A program made the translations under genes and the position numbers. The notes below the pieces were generated by a model. It saw only the letters and a list, made by a program, of their open reading frames with translations. It searched no databases and was not told where the DNA came from. This document shows positions 36,429 to 45,035 of a stretch of 64,000 bases of DNA, piece by piece (positions within the stretch are counted from its first letter, which is position 1; each line of letters opens with the position of its first letter). The stretch is from Seonamhaeicola aphaedonensis (lineage in GTDB: Bacteria; Bacteroidota; Bacteroidia; Flavobacteriales; Flavobacteriaceae). Where the stretch lies: positions 63,993 through 127,992 of the forward strand of contig NZ_QRDX01000008.1 of NCBI RefSeq assembly GCF_003386195.1, written 5' to 3'.

Positions 36429-37103
36429 ATGACTCAAAAGATTAAAATCTTAATGATTGATGACCACCCTATGATTATTGAGGGTTATCAAAACACGTTA
36501 CAATTTACTAAAAAAGAAAACCAAGAACTCTTTATTGATATTGCTAATAATTGTGATGAGGCGGTTACTTATATGGATAAGTCTATTGAGCATGAAAGAC
36601 CTTATGACATGCTTTTTGTAGACATTAGCCTACCACCATCATCTGATGGTTCTATGAACTCTGGAGAGGATTTAGCAGAATATGCAAGAAAAATTCTTCC
36701 CGATGCAAAAATTGTTATTCTCACCATGTTTAATGAGTCATTTAGAATACACAACATCATTAAAAATATTAATCCAGATGGCTTTTTAATAAAAAGTGAT
36801 TTAACCTCTAGTGAGTTGGCGAGCGCTTTTCAGGCAGTACTCAATAATCCGCCCTTTTATAGTGGTACAGTTAACAGCCATATCAGAAAAGCCATTTCAA
36901 GTGATATTGTAATAGATGAAAAAAACCGAAAGATTTTATACTTATTATCACAGGGAATTAAAACTAAAAACCTAGCCACGCATTTAGATATTTCTTTAAG
37001 CGCTGTAGAGAAGCGAAAGAAACAACTAAAGGAGATATTTTTTATAGAAGATGGACAAGATGAGACATTGTTGAGCGAAGCTAGAAAACAAGGTTTTGTA
37101 TAA
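36429..37103 (+). CDS. Two-component response regulator, LuxR/NarL type
   Basis: 224 residues. Receiver with acidic pocket D-D-H-P (11-12), phosphoacceptor Asp65 in L-F-V-D-I-S-L-P-P, and the Lys of L-I-K-S-D near 117. The C-terminal helix-turn-helix (L-S-Q-G-I-K-T-K-N-L-A-T-H-L-D-I-S-L-S-A-V-E) is the LuxR-like one. It follows the kinase by 12 bases and must be its partner. The direct repeats at 33844 are a likely target. Confidence 0.9.
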   Translation: MTQKIKILMIDDHPMIIEGYQNTLQFTKKENQELFIDIANNCDEAVTYMDKSIEHERPYDMLFVDISLPPSSDGSMNSGEDLAEYARKILPDAKIVILTMFNESFRIHNIIKNINPDGFLIKSDLTSSELASAFQAVLNNPPFYSGTVNSHIRKAISSDIVIDEKNRKILYLLSQGIKTKNLATHLDISLSAVEKRKKQLKEIFFIEDGQDETLLSEARKQGFV

Positions 37104-37257
37104 TTATTACTAAATGTCGATTGGAAAGATATAGAAGAAATTTATTGAGAAAAAATTAAAATTGTTTATATCTGGAACTCAACATTATGACTAAAAACTA
37201 CCATTAAACCGTAAAGCAGTTACGGTTTTTCCGTAGCTAAAATACTGGGCTATTATT

Positions 37258-37365
37258 TATCTTTGACTGTCAACACTACAAAAAAAATTAATTAATCCCT
37301 CATTTTTTTTTGTTGATAATAGCAATTTACAGGCCCTGTGGAGGTGAGAGACCCACAGGGTCACT
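37258..37365 (+). ncRNA. Candidate small RNA after response regulator
   Basis: TATCTTTG (37258-37265) matches the -7 consensus and the lipopeptide promoter. About 65 bases on lies a hairpin, GGCCCTGTGG and CCCACAGGGTC (37332-37357). An ATCCCTCA (37295-37302) shares CCCTCA with the octamers of the lipopeptide leader. No reading frame is convincing. The hairpin could equally be a terminator for the minus-strand DUF456 gene; the T-run is weak. Confidence 0.3.
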
Positions 37366-37368
37366 TCT

Positions 37369-37872
37369 TTACAAGCTAAATATACTATTGCTATAATCCC
37401 AAACAATACCAATAAAAATCACAAAATAAATAACGGCTACAATAAATTTTATAAAAGCTGAAGTTAAAAACCCTATAAAAGATCCAAATGCAGCCGTAAC
37501 AGCCGTTTTGGAGTTACTTTTATTAAGTAGTTCACCAAGATAAGCTCCCACAAAAGGCCCAATGATAACTCCAAAGGGAATAGGGGCAATGAGTCCTACA
37601 ACTAATCCTATTGAGGTTCCAATCATGCCATATTTTGTGCCACCAAAGCGCTTAGTACCAATAGCAGGAATAACATAATCAAGTAGCCAAATAAGTACTG
37701 CAATAATGAGTGTGATAATTAGAAATGATTTATCCATAGGAACCGATGTGGTTAAATGAAGTATCAAAAGTCCAAACCAACTGGTTAGTGGTCCTGGAAG
37801 TACAGGTAAAAAGCTACCAATGATTCCTAAAATCATAAAAAGCGTAGCAATAATGACTAAAATAATGTCCAT
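37369..37872 (-). CDS. DUF456 membrane protein
   Basis: 167 residues, with about four or five membrane helices rich in Gly and Ile. The segment G-S-F-L-P-V-L-P-G-P-L-T-S-W near residue 21 is the DUF456 signature. Function unknown. It shares a 137-bp divergent region with blaI in which three AACTAA-N4-TTAGTT operators lie, so the BlaI protein may also control it. Confidence 0.85.
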   Translation of the reverse strand: MDIILVIIATLFMILGIIGSFLPVLPGPLTSWFGLLILHLTTSVPMDKSFLIITLIIAVLIWLLDYVIPAIGTKRFGGTKYGMIGTSIGLVVGLIAPIPFGVIIGPFVGAYLGELLNKSNSKTAVTAAFGSFIGFLTSAFIKFIVAVIYFVIFIGIVWDYSNSIFSL

Positions 37873-37928
37873 ATATTAGATAGAATACGCTCAGTAAGAC
37901 GTAATTTGATAGAATTTGTTACATTTTT

Positions 37929-37944
37929 AACTAAAAGATTAGTT
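37929..37944. promoter_or_regulatory. BlaI-type operator 1
   Basis: AACTAA-AAGA-TTAGTT, perfect 6-bp arms. Confidence 0.65.
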
Positions 37945-37946
37945 CA

Positions 37947-37962
37947 AACTAAAAAATTAGTT
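37947..37962. promoter_or_regulatory. BlaI-type operator 2
   Basis: AACTAA-AAAA-TTAGTT, perfect arms; its last T is the first of the -7 box TATATTTG (37962-37969). Confidence 0.65.
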
Positions 37963-37969
37963 ATATTTG
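37962..37969 (+). promoter_or_regulatory. -7 box of blaI-M56 operon
   Basis: TATATTTG, exact TAnnTTTG match, placed between operators 2 and 3, so a bound repressor would occlude the promoter. Confidence 0.6.
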
Positions 37970-37972
37970 TAA

Positions 37973-37988
37973 AACTAAATCTTTAGTT
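37973..37988. promoter_or_regulatory. BlaI-type operator 3
   Basis: AACTAA-ATCT-TTAGTT, perfect arms, ending 22 bp before the start codon at 38010, over the inferred transcription start. Confidence 0.65.
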
Positions 37989-38009
37989 GAATAGAAAGTA
38001 CATATTAAA

Positions 38010-38372
38010 ATGAAGCAACTCACCAAAGCAGAAGAAGATATCATGCAAATACTTTGGCAATTAAAAAAAGCCAATGTAAAAACTATTATAGAACAGATTC
38101 CTGAGCCCAAACCAGCTTACAACACGGTGTCTACCATTGTCAGGATTTTAGAAGGCAAAGGTTTTGTGGGTTATGAAAAGCAGGGAAAAGGACATGTTTA
38201 TTTTCCTGTTGTAGAAAAACAAGATTACAGCAACCAAACTATCAATAAATTGGTAGATAATTATTTTCAAGGGTCGTTTAAAAGTATGGTGTCATTCTTT
38301 GTAAAGAAAAATGATATGAGCATAAAAGACTTAGAATCGGTTTTAAATGAGATTAATAAAAAAGACTCGTAA
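38010..38372 (+). CDS. BlaI/MecI-family repressor
   Basis: 120 residues. Winged helix starting M-K-Q-L-T-K-A-E-E-D-I-M-Q-I-L-W-Q-L, with A-Y-N-T-V-S-T-I-V-R-I-L as recognition helix, both BlaI hallmarks. It binds as a dimer to palindromes and is inactivated by proteolysis set off by a partner M56 protease. Three AACTAA-N4-TTAGTT palindromes surround its own promoter, so it is probably autorepressed. The protease gene starts two bases after its stop. Confidence 0.93.
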   Translation: MKQLTKAEEDIMQILWQLKKANVKTIIEQIPEPKPAYNTVSTIVRILEGKGFVGYEKQGKGHVYFPVVEKQDYSNQTINKLVDNYFQGSFKSMVSFFVKKNDMSIKDLESVLNEINKKDS

Positions 38373-38374
38373 TC

Positions 38375-39883
38375 ATGTTTCAATATATTCTACAGACCGT
38401 TGCATTTCAGTTATTATTTTTAATTATTTATGATCTCTTTTTAAGGAAAGAAACCTTCTTTAATTGGAATAGATTGTATTTACTGGGAACTCCAATACTT
38501 TCGTTTTTAATTCCTTTGATTAAGATTGAACAATTTAAAGATGTAGTTTCTGCAGAATATATTATAAGGCTTCCGGAGGTTTTTATAGGAAACCCAATAA
38601 GTAATGACAATGTTTCTGTTCAATTAGATGCTGCGGTTATTAACCAAAATGTTTTCAATATTTGGGAACTTATTTTTTTTACTGGAGTCTCAATAGCTGT
38701 TGTTTTATTTGGTTTTAAGCTATATAAAATGCTTAAGGTTTTAGCAAAAAACCCAAAACAAAAAATAGAAAACTTTAGTATTGTTAATTTGCTAAATAGT
38801 ACTGCTGCTTTTTCGTTTTTTAAGTATATATTTTTGGGTGAGCTGCTAAGCGCAGAAGATAAAAATTCCATTTTAAAACATGAAATGGTACATGCTAAAC
38901 AATATCATTCAGCAGATTTACTATTATTTGAAGTTTTAAGAATTCTATGTTGGTTTAACCCATTAATCTATAAGTACCAAAACAGAATTGTTGAGTTACA
39001 TGAGTTTATAGCTGATGCCCAAGCGGTTAAACTTCAAGATAAAAAAGCCTATTATGAAAACCTATTGTCACAGGTTTTCGACACCAAAAAAATATCATTC
39101 ATCAATCCATTTTTTAAACAATCATTAATCAAAAAACGAATCGTTATGTTACAAAAATCAAAATCAAAACAAATTAATTTATTAAAGTATGCTTTGTTAA
39201 TTCCATTGATATTAGTAATGCTGGTTTATACTTCTTGTAAAAAAGTAGAGAATGAATTTTCTGAGCAAGATTCAATGGGATCTCTAATTTCGCAACTTCA
39301 TTTACAATTAGAGAAAAAAGGAGAATTGTCTAATGAAGAAAGAGAGGCCTTAATGCCTTTATATAATAGTTTGATTAGAAAAGGTTTGAATATCGGGAAT
39401 TTTGAAGAATTTATGAAAATGACCAGTACGTCACCGAAATGGGAAACCCATTTTTTAAGTGAAAACAAACCCAATCAAATAGGTTTTAATCAAAAAGGAG
39501 AGAAGGAATACCCTTTTTCAATTATCGAGCAACCTCCTGTTTTTCCAGAATGTGAACAACTAGATATTATATATCAAAAACGGTGTATGGCAAAAAAGAT
39601 AAGTGAGTTTATTCATAAAAACTTTAATACTGATTTGGTTAAGGGTACAGATTTAGAAGGTAGACAACGAATAAGTGTTATTTTTAAAATTGACAAAGAA
39701 GGTAAGGTCACAGGTGTTAGATCAAGAGCTATTAGTCCATTATTAGAAGCTGAGGCAAATAGGGTAGTTAATTTACTTCCAAAAATGATTCCAGGAAAAA
39801 TGAATGGAGAGAATGTTGTGGTAAGATATTCGTTGCCAATTATTTTTGAGGTAGCTGATGATAAACCAGCAGATAAAGATTAA
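38375..39883 (+). CDS. M56 (BlaR1-like) metalloprotease with TonB-like C-domain
   Basis: 502 residues. Several N-terminal membrane helices surround the zinc site H-E-M-V-H (His169 to His173), with a later H-E-F-I-A-D. A further membrane helix near 270-290 is followed by an extracytoplasmic part. In place of the beta-lactam sensor domain, the end (about 390-495) is TonB-C-like: P-P-V-F-P-E-C, then R-I-S-V-I-F-K-I-D-K-E-G-K-V-T-G-V and a Y-S-L-P-I-I-F-E end. By family logic it senses an envelope signal and triggers cleavage of the upstream BlaI. The signal is unknown. Confidence 0.88.
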   Translation: MFQYILQTVAFQLLFLIIYDLFLRKETFFNWNRLYLLGTPILSFLIPLIKIEQFKDVVSAEYIIRLPEVFIGNPISNDNVSVQLDAAVINQNVFNIWELIFFTGVSIAVVLFGFKLYKMLKVLAKNPKQKIENFSIVNLLNSTAAFSFFKYIFLGELLSAEDKNSILKHEMVHAKQYHSADLLLFEVLRILCWFNPLIYKYQNRIVELHEFIADAQAVKLQDKKAYYENLLSQVFDTKKISFINPFFKQSLIKKRIVMLQKSKSKQINLLKYALLIPLILVMLVYTSCKKVENEFSEQDSMGSLISQLHLQLEKKGELSNEEREALMPLYNSLIRKGLNIGNFEEFMKMTSTSPKWETHFLSENKPNQIGFNQKGEKEYPFSIIEQPPVFPECEQLDIIYQKRCMAKKISEFIHKNFNTDLVKGTDLEGRQRISVIFKIDKEGKVTGVRSRAISPLLEAEANRVVNLLPKMIPGKMNGENVVVRYSLPIIFEVADDKPADKD

Positions 39884-39910
39884 ATTATTTTTAGTAAGCA
39901 TATTTAAACA

Positions 39911-39936
39911 CCGAAGCATTGCTTCGGTTTTTTATT
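39911..39936 (+). terminator. Terminator after M56 gene
   Basis: CCGAAGC, loop ATT, GCTTCGG, then a T-rich run. Confidence 0.85.
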
Positions 39937-39992
39937 TTATCAAATGCTTAAAACGCAGAAAAAGTCGTACTTTTCGGGTACAGTTTTAATCC

Positions 39993-40469
39993 ATGAAGTA
40001 TTGTCTTTCTTTTTTGCTTGTTTCGTTGTTCACATCATGCAAATATTTTGATGTTGAAAAAACAACTTCTGAGGCTATTTTAAAGGAAGAGTTGAAAACC
40101 TTTAATTGGAATGATGTTGATACCTATCCGTCATTTTCTATATGTGATTCTTTAATTTCTAAATCAGAAAAAAAAGAGTGTTTTCAGAATAATTTGTCTT
40201 CTCATATTTTAAAGTTTTTGCAAGATGAAGTTATTGTTGTTACCCAAGATATTCATGATACAATTAATCTTCAGTTTAAGGTCTCTGAAAAAGGTGATTT
40301 AACATTGCTAGAAGCAAAAGTTGATAGCCTCACAGTGAAAGAAATCCCTAACATTTATGAATTGATTAACAACAGTTTAAATACGTTGCCCACAATTTAT
40401 GCGGCTATCAAGCATGATCAATACGTAAAAACCGAGTTTGAACTTCCTATGGTTATAAAAGTTGAATGA
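39993..40469 (+). CDS. Lipoprotein with TonB-C-like domain
   Basis: 158 residues. Signal with lipobox L-F-T-S-C (Cys16). The rest copies the end of the preceding M56 protein: a Y-P-S-F-S-I-C...K-E-C-F pattern matches F-P-E-C...K-R-C-M there, then strands L-Q-F-K-V-S-E-K-G-D-L-T and a final F-E-L-P-M-V-I. It thus looks like a free-standing TonB-C domain. It follows the M56 terminator by 57 bp and may have its own promoter. Its role with M56 or in the envelope is inferred. Confidence 0.55.
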   Translation: MKYCLSFLLVSLFTSCKYFDVEKTTSEAILKEELKTFNWNDVDTYPSFSICDSLISKSEKKECFQNNLSSHILKFLQDEVIVVTQDIHDTINLQFKVSEKGDLTLLEAKVDSLTVKEIPNIYELINNSLNTLPTIYAAIKHDQYVKTEFELPMVIKVE

Positions 40470-40484
40470 TGAACAGTGTGTTTC

Positions 40485-41354
40485 TTATAAATTAAACTTA
40501 TAGCCAGCTGCAAAATTGACTGGAAAATGATTACTGTTACTGGCAAAAACAGCAAAAAGTTCATTGTAAATTAAAGAGACAAAACTGTTTTCTGAGACTT
40601 TTATGTCACTTCCTACCCCCAAACTAAAGGGTACCCTAAATGCACTGTTTTTTTCAGTAATGGTTTGATCATCAACTTCAATGGTCTCTTTAGAAAAAGT
40701 ATAGGTAGCTAGATTAAGATTGGTATAAATATTAATTTTTTCTTTGTTAACAAATCGTAATCTATGTCCTATGGCTAAAACAGTTGAAACAAATTTGTAG
40801 TCATCGTTTTTCAAAGCATGCGAAATACTAAAAAAACCAGATTGCATGGGTAGCGGCTTTTTTTCAAATACCTCTAATTCAATACTAAAAAAAGGTGTTT
40901 TATTGTTGTTAGGGTTTTCCATGAATGGATGATTGGTCATACCTGCAAATAGTCCTAATCTGGTTTGTGCCAAAACTTTTTCATCGGTATAAGTATATCT
41001 TCTGGTGCCATTAGAATTATAAGCTTTAATAAATTGCTTTAGACTATAACGTCCGTAACCAACATTTTCCATAGACATTCCAGAGTCTTTGGTTAACGTG
41101 GTTAATACGGTTTTATATTCTTTATTAAAGCTGTTGTCGTTCTTTTTAGTGTTGAGCAATTCCTGAATGTTACTATTTTTATCTCTAACAAAAAGGCGTA
41201 TGGTGTCCTTGGTTTTTAAAGAAAGTAAATCTAATTCACCTTTCGCTTCAAGCTTAAGATATAAAGATTCCTTATTAACAGTAACTTGTTCTTGACCAGT
41301 AGCAATTGAAATGTAGGTCATAAAAAAAATAGAAAAAAGGATAAACTTTTTCAT
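40485..41354 (-). CDS. Secreted protein, probable outer-membrane barrel
   Basis: 289 residues with a signal peptide (about 1-20, A-T-G-Q). After a lysine-rich N-domain, the second half (from about 130) has alternating aromatic and polar strands, such as R-L-G-L-F-A-G-M-T and a last strand F-P-V-N-F-A-A-G-Y-K-F-N-L, typical of small outer-membrane barrels. It converges on the TonB-C-like lipoprotein 15 bases away. Ligand or function not recognised. Confidence 0.65.
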   Translation of the reverse strand: MKKFILFSIFFMTYISIATGQEQVTVNKESLYLKLEAKGELDLLSLKTKDTIRLFVRDKNSNIQELLNTKKNDNSFNKEYKTVLTTLTKDSGMSMENVGYGRYSLKQFIKAYNSNGTRRYTYTDEKVLAQTRLGLFAGMTNHPFMENPNNNKTPFFSIELEVFEKKPLPMQSGFFSISHALKNDDYKFVSTVLAIGHRLRFVNKEKINIYTNLNLATYTFSKETIEVDDQTITEKNSAFRVPFSLGVGSDIKVSENSFVSLIYNELFAVFASNSNHFPVNFAAGYKFNL

Positions 41355-41404
41355 GTTACTGGCGGTGTTGGGTACATGTAAATTTATAAAATTTATTAAT
41401 ATGT

Positions 41405-42547
41405 CTACTTTCTAAAAGTTCTTCCTTTCCATTTATAGGTTTTAAATGAGGACAAAAAAGCAATATAAACACAAATAAAAGGATAGATAAAAAAGGAAGG
41501 AATGTAACTGATAAGTGCCTCTCTTTGATTGAGAAAAGACGCTGATTTATAAATTAGAATAAAATCTATATTAAGCTTAATAAATACTATATACAAGAAG
41601 ATTTTAAAATTGAACATACTCAAAGCTGAGAGTAATGCTAGAATTATTATTAAAGCATTAGTCATTAAAACAATAAGTCCGGTAAGTTTTCCAACCCCAT
41701 TGTTATAAGCACTTGTTTTTGAAGCCCAACGAAGCCGTTGCGCAATGAGTAAAGCCCAAGAGGGTTGAGGTTTCGTGCTTACAATAGCATATTCGCTTTT
41801 TAAATAATGGACGTGGTTAGGGTAGGCATTAACAATTTTTTCTAGCAAGAAAATATCATCGCCGCTGGCAATGTTAGTATTGCCTTGAAAACCTCTTAAT
41901 TCTATAAAGAGTTCTTTTTGATAGGCAAAATTGGCGCCATTGCATAAAAACGGTTTTTTTAGAGCAAAGCCTCCTATGGTGGCACCTTGTAAACTTAAAA
42001 GGTCTAGTAATTGAAACCTGTTTAAAAAGCCATTAGTTTTGTTATATGCAACTGGGGCTACAATACATTTAGATTCATTTAGTTGAATAAATTCATCAAA
42101 ACTACGCAACCAATATTTGGGTAAGGTACAATCGGCATCTGTAGTAATTATCCATTTATTTTTTGCTTGTTTGATTGCCGTATTAATAGCATCTTTTTTT
42201 GGAGACTTGGACGTTCTTTCGTTTTTGATTACCCTAATGTCAGTTGGAGTACTTTCACTTAACGAAAATGTATCTAGAACTTGCTTTATAATAGCAACAG
42301 AATCATCACTAGAATCATCATCAACAAAAATGATTTCAAATAAATGATTTGGATATTCTAATTGTGAGATTGAATGGAGTAAATCCGGTAAATTATTAGA
42401 CTCGTTTCTAAAAGGAATTACAACAGAAAATGAAGTTTTTGCAGGTAAATCCCTTAGTTGAAAATCCTTTATCCTATCAAAACTAAAAACAAAACGCCCT
42501 ATTAATAGTAAGTACAATAGTATGATTACAATGCTTATGATAGCCAT
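41405..42547 (-). CDS. Family 2 glycosyltransferase, membrane-bound
   Basis: 380 residues. An N-terminal helix is followed by the GT-A fold with V-V-I-P-F-R-N-E-S-N-N near 42, the D-D-D-S-S-D-D cluster near 75, and the metal-binding D-A-D-C near 138. The later W-A-S-K-T-S segment corresponds to the Q-x-x-R-W region. Three C-terminal membrane helices follow (about 285-370). It adds sugar to a lipid or growing glycan. No sugar pathway genes are adjacent, so donor and acceptor are unknown. Confidence 0.88.
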   Translation of the reverse strand: MAIISIVIILLYLLLIGRFVFSFDRIKDFQLRDLPAKTSFSVVIPFRNESNNLPDLLHSISQLEYPNHLFEIIFVDDDSSDDSVAIIKQVLDTFSLSESTPTDIRVIKNERTSKSPKKDAINTAIKQAKNKWIITTDADCTLPKYWLRSFDEFIQLNESKCIVAPVAYNKTNGFLNRFQLLDLLSLQGATIGGFALKKPFLCNGANFAYQKELFIELRGFQGNTNIASGDDIFLLEKIVNAYPNHVHYLKSEYAIVSTKPQPSWALLIAQRLRWASKTSAYNNGVGKLTGLIVLMTNALIIILALLSALSMFNFKIFLYIVFIKLNIDFILIYKSASFLNQREALISYIPSFFIYPFICVYIAFLSSFKTYKWKGRTFRK

Positions 42548-42655
42548 ATTAAATTTTTGGTTTTGGATGAATTAAAATTAACCACAAAAAAGAATTGCTT
42601 AGTTTTGTATGTAACCCAATTATTCATGAATACAAATAAAACCATTATTTAGGTT

Positions 42656-43294
42656 ATGAACTTCAGTTTTGAAAAAATCAAGTTGGTCTTTTATTTCTAT
42701 GGTTGTTTACTGTTTACCAATCTTTCATTTTCTCAAGAGGGAACCAGTCTTTTAAAAGCACAATTCGCTTTGGGAGTTAATAACCCTTCAAGTAATGGAT
42801 TTGTTGGAGATTTTGAAGGCAAAGGAATTAATTTCCCAACAGTTGATTTAGGACTTCAGTATATGTTTAGCTCCAGTTTAGGCGCTAGGTTAGATTATAG
42901 CTTTAGTAGAATATCTAATGAAGATAGTACCCCAACATTTAAATTAAATTATTCAAGAATTAATGCGCAGTTGGTTTATGATGCCAGTAATGTTTTAACG
43001 TTTCTTCCTCCAAGAATAGGTGTTTTTATTCATGTGGGACCAGGTTATTCTATGGTTAAGCCCCTAGGAAATTATACCCAAAATAAGGAGTCGTTTTTTA
43101 ATATTATGGCTGGTATGCAATTTCATTATGGAATTTCAGATAAGCTTTCTATTTATACCGATGTATCTTACATCAATGGATTTGGAAAAGATTTTGATCC
43201 AGTTAGTGATGGTTTTGGGTCTTTTAATGGTAATCTATTAACCATTACTTTTGGAGCGTCCATTTCATTAAGTGGATGTTATTATTGTGATTAA
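42656..43294 (+). CDS. Outer-membrane beta-barrel protein
   Basis: 212 residues. Signal peptide (about 1-26, ending F-S-Q), then regularly spaced strands with aromatic ends: [20 protein letters not shown] and I-T-F-G-A-S-I-S-L. This is the OmpA-type eight-strand barrel pattern without an OmpA C-domain. ruvC begins two bases after its stop, so the genes share a transcript. Confidence 0.8.
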   Translation: MNFSFEKIKLVFYFYGCLLFTNLSFSQEGTSLLKAQFALGVNNPSSNGFVGDFEGKGINFPTVDLGLQYMFSSSLGARLDYSFSRISNEDSTPTFKLNYSRINAQLVYDASNVLTFLPPRIGVFIHVGPGYSMVKPLGNYTQNKESFFNIMAGMQFHYGISDKLSIYTDVSYINGFGKDFDPVSDGFGSFNGNLLTITFGASISLSGCYYCD

Positions 43295-43296
43295 TA

Positions 43297-43851
43297 ATGA
43301 TAGAAGAAAAGATAATATTAGGTATTGACCCAGGAACCACTATTATGGGTTTCGGACTTATAAAAGTGATAGGAAAACAAATGCAATTTATTCAGTTAAA
43401 TGAATTGGATTTGAAAAAGTACAACGATCACTATTTAAAGCTCAAACTCATTTTTGAACGTACCATAGAACTTATTGATACCCACAAGCCCGATGAAATA
43501 GCAATTGAGGCACCATTTTATGGGAAGAATGTGCAAAGTATGTTAAAGCTAGGTAGAGCTCAAGGGGTGGCTATGGCTGCAGGTTTAAGTAGAGAAATCC
43601 CGATAACGGAATATTTACCAAAAAAAATAAAAATGGCCATAACCGGTAACGGAAATGCTAGTAAAGAGCAAGTAGCTAAAATGCTTCAGAGCCTGTTGAG
43701 TTTAAAAACCTTACCTAAAAATTTAGATGCTACCGATGGGCTAGCTGCAGCAGTTTGCCATTTTTATAACTCTGGAAAAGTATCAGTTGGTAAAAGTTAT
43801 TCTGGTTGGGATACGTTTGTGAAACAAAATGGAGATAGGGTTAAAAAATAG
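43297..43851 (+). CDS. ruvC: Crossover junction endodeoxyribonuclease RuvC
   Basis: 184 residues. The acidic catalytic residues are in [15 protein letters not shown] and D-A-T-D-G-L-A-A-A, in the usual order. It is a dimeric resolvase of Holliday junctions in homologous recombination. It follows an OMP gene by two bases and precedes hemW by 17 bases, an arrangement of convenience, not function. Confidence 0.95.
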   Translation: MIEEKIILGIDPGTTIMGFGLIKVIGKQMQFIQLNELDLKKYNDHYLKLKLIFERTIELIDTHKPDEIAIEAPFYGKNVQSMLKLGRAQGVAMAAGLSREIPITEYLPKKIKMAITGNGNASKEQVAKMLQSLLSLKTLPKNLDATDGLAAAVCHFYNSGKVSVGKSYSGWDTFVKQNGDRVKK

Positions 43852-43868
43852 TTTATACTCACTAATTA

Positions 43869-45023
43869 ATGGCTGGCATTTACATACATATTCCTTTTTG
43901 CAAACAGGCCTGTCATTATTGCGATTTTCATTTTTCTACATCATTTAAAAAGAAAGATGATTTAGTGCAGTCTTTGATTAGGGAGATTGAATTAAGAAAA
44001 GGCGAGCTACAAGGAAAAACCGTTGAAACCATTTATTTTGGTGGTGGTACACCATCTCTACTTTCAAATGACGAATTAATGCTGATTATTGAGGCTGTTT
44101 ACAAGAATTTCAAAGTTATTCAAAGTCCTGAAATCACTTTAGAAGCTAATCCGGATGACTTAACAGCTGATCGACTAAACAATTTAACTTCTACACCGGT
44201 AAATCGTTTAAGTATTGGTGTTCAGTCGTTTTTCGATGAAGATTTAAAAATGATGAATAGAGCGCATTCATCAAAAGAAGCCAAAGCGTGTTTGTCCTTA
44301 GCAACGCGTTATTATGATAATATTACAATCGATTTAATTTACGGAATCCCCAATATGTCCTTAGAAAAATGGAATCAAAATTTAGAAATAACTTTTGATT
44401 TTGGAATCAATCATATTTCAAGTTATGCACTTACTGTAGAACCCAAAACAGCTCTAGACAGTTTCATCAAACAAGGAAAATACCCATCACTTGATGAAAC
44501 GCTTGCGTTACAGCATTTTAATCATTTGGTTGAAATAACACTAAACAAAGGTTTTGTTCAATATGAAATTTCAAACTTTGGGAAGCCTAATTATTTTTCA
44601 AAACACAATACCAGTTACTGGCAAGGAACTTGGTATTTGGGAATTGGTCCTTCGGCACATTCCTTTATGGCTAATCAGCGAAGTTGGAATGTAGCAAACA
44701 ATACCAAATATATCAAAGCAATTCAAAATAACGAGTTGCCAAAAACCGTTGAAATCCTATCAAAAAAAAATTGGTTCAATGAGTATCTCATGACCGGTTT
44801 ACGAACCATTTGGGGCGTTTCTCTAGATAAGGTTAAAACAGATTTTGGGGATGAATATTATAAATATTTAAAAAGTACTTCAGAAAAATACATTGAGCAA
44901 GGTTTGCTTGCTGTCACTTCGAGTGATTTTGATAGTAGTCAAAATTGCATCGAGAAGTTAGTAACAACCGTAAAGGGTAAGTTTTTGGTTGATGGCATTG
45001 CTTCAGATTTATTTATGATTTAA
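43869..45023 (+). CDS. hemW: Radical SAM protein HemW
   Basis: 384 residues. The radical-SAM motif is C-K-Q-A-C-H-Y-C-D-F near residue 11, following Y-I-H-I-P-F. The G-G-G-T-P-S motif is near 59. HemW inserts or carries heme and lacks the extra Cys residues of the coproporphyrinogen oxidase HemN, with which it is often confused. It is cytoplasmic. It is co-directional with ruvC and the cyclase. Confidence 0.93.
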   Translation: MAGIYIHIPFCKQACHYCDFHFSTSFKKKDDLVQSLIREIELRKGELQGKTVETIYFGGGTPSLLSNDELMLIIEAVYKNFKVIQSPEITLEANPDDLTADRLNNLTSTPVNRLSIGVQSFFDEDLKMMNRAHSSKEAKACLSLATRYYDNITIDLIYGIPNMSLEKWNQNLEITFDFGINHISSYALTVEPKTALDSFIKQGKYPSLDETLALQHFNHLVEITLNKGFVQYEISNFGKPNYFSKHNTSYWQGTWYLGIGPSAHSFMANQRSWNVANNTKYIKAIQNNELPKTVEILSKKNWFNEYLMTGLRTIWGVSLDKVKTDFGDEYYKYLKSTSEKYIEQGLLAVTSSDFDSSQNCIEKLVTTVKGKFLVDGIASDLFMI

Positions 45024-45035
45024 GTATATTTGAGA

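Noticed and set aside
37332-37365. Hairpin as a known riboswitch (for example fluoride type)
   Set aside because: The conserved loop nucleotides of known classes were not found; it reads as a plain stem-loop.
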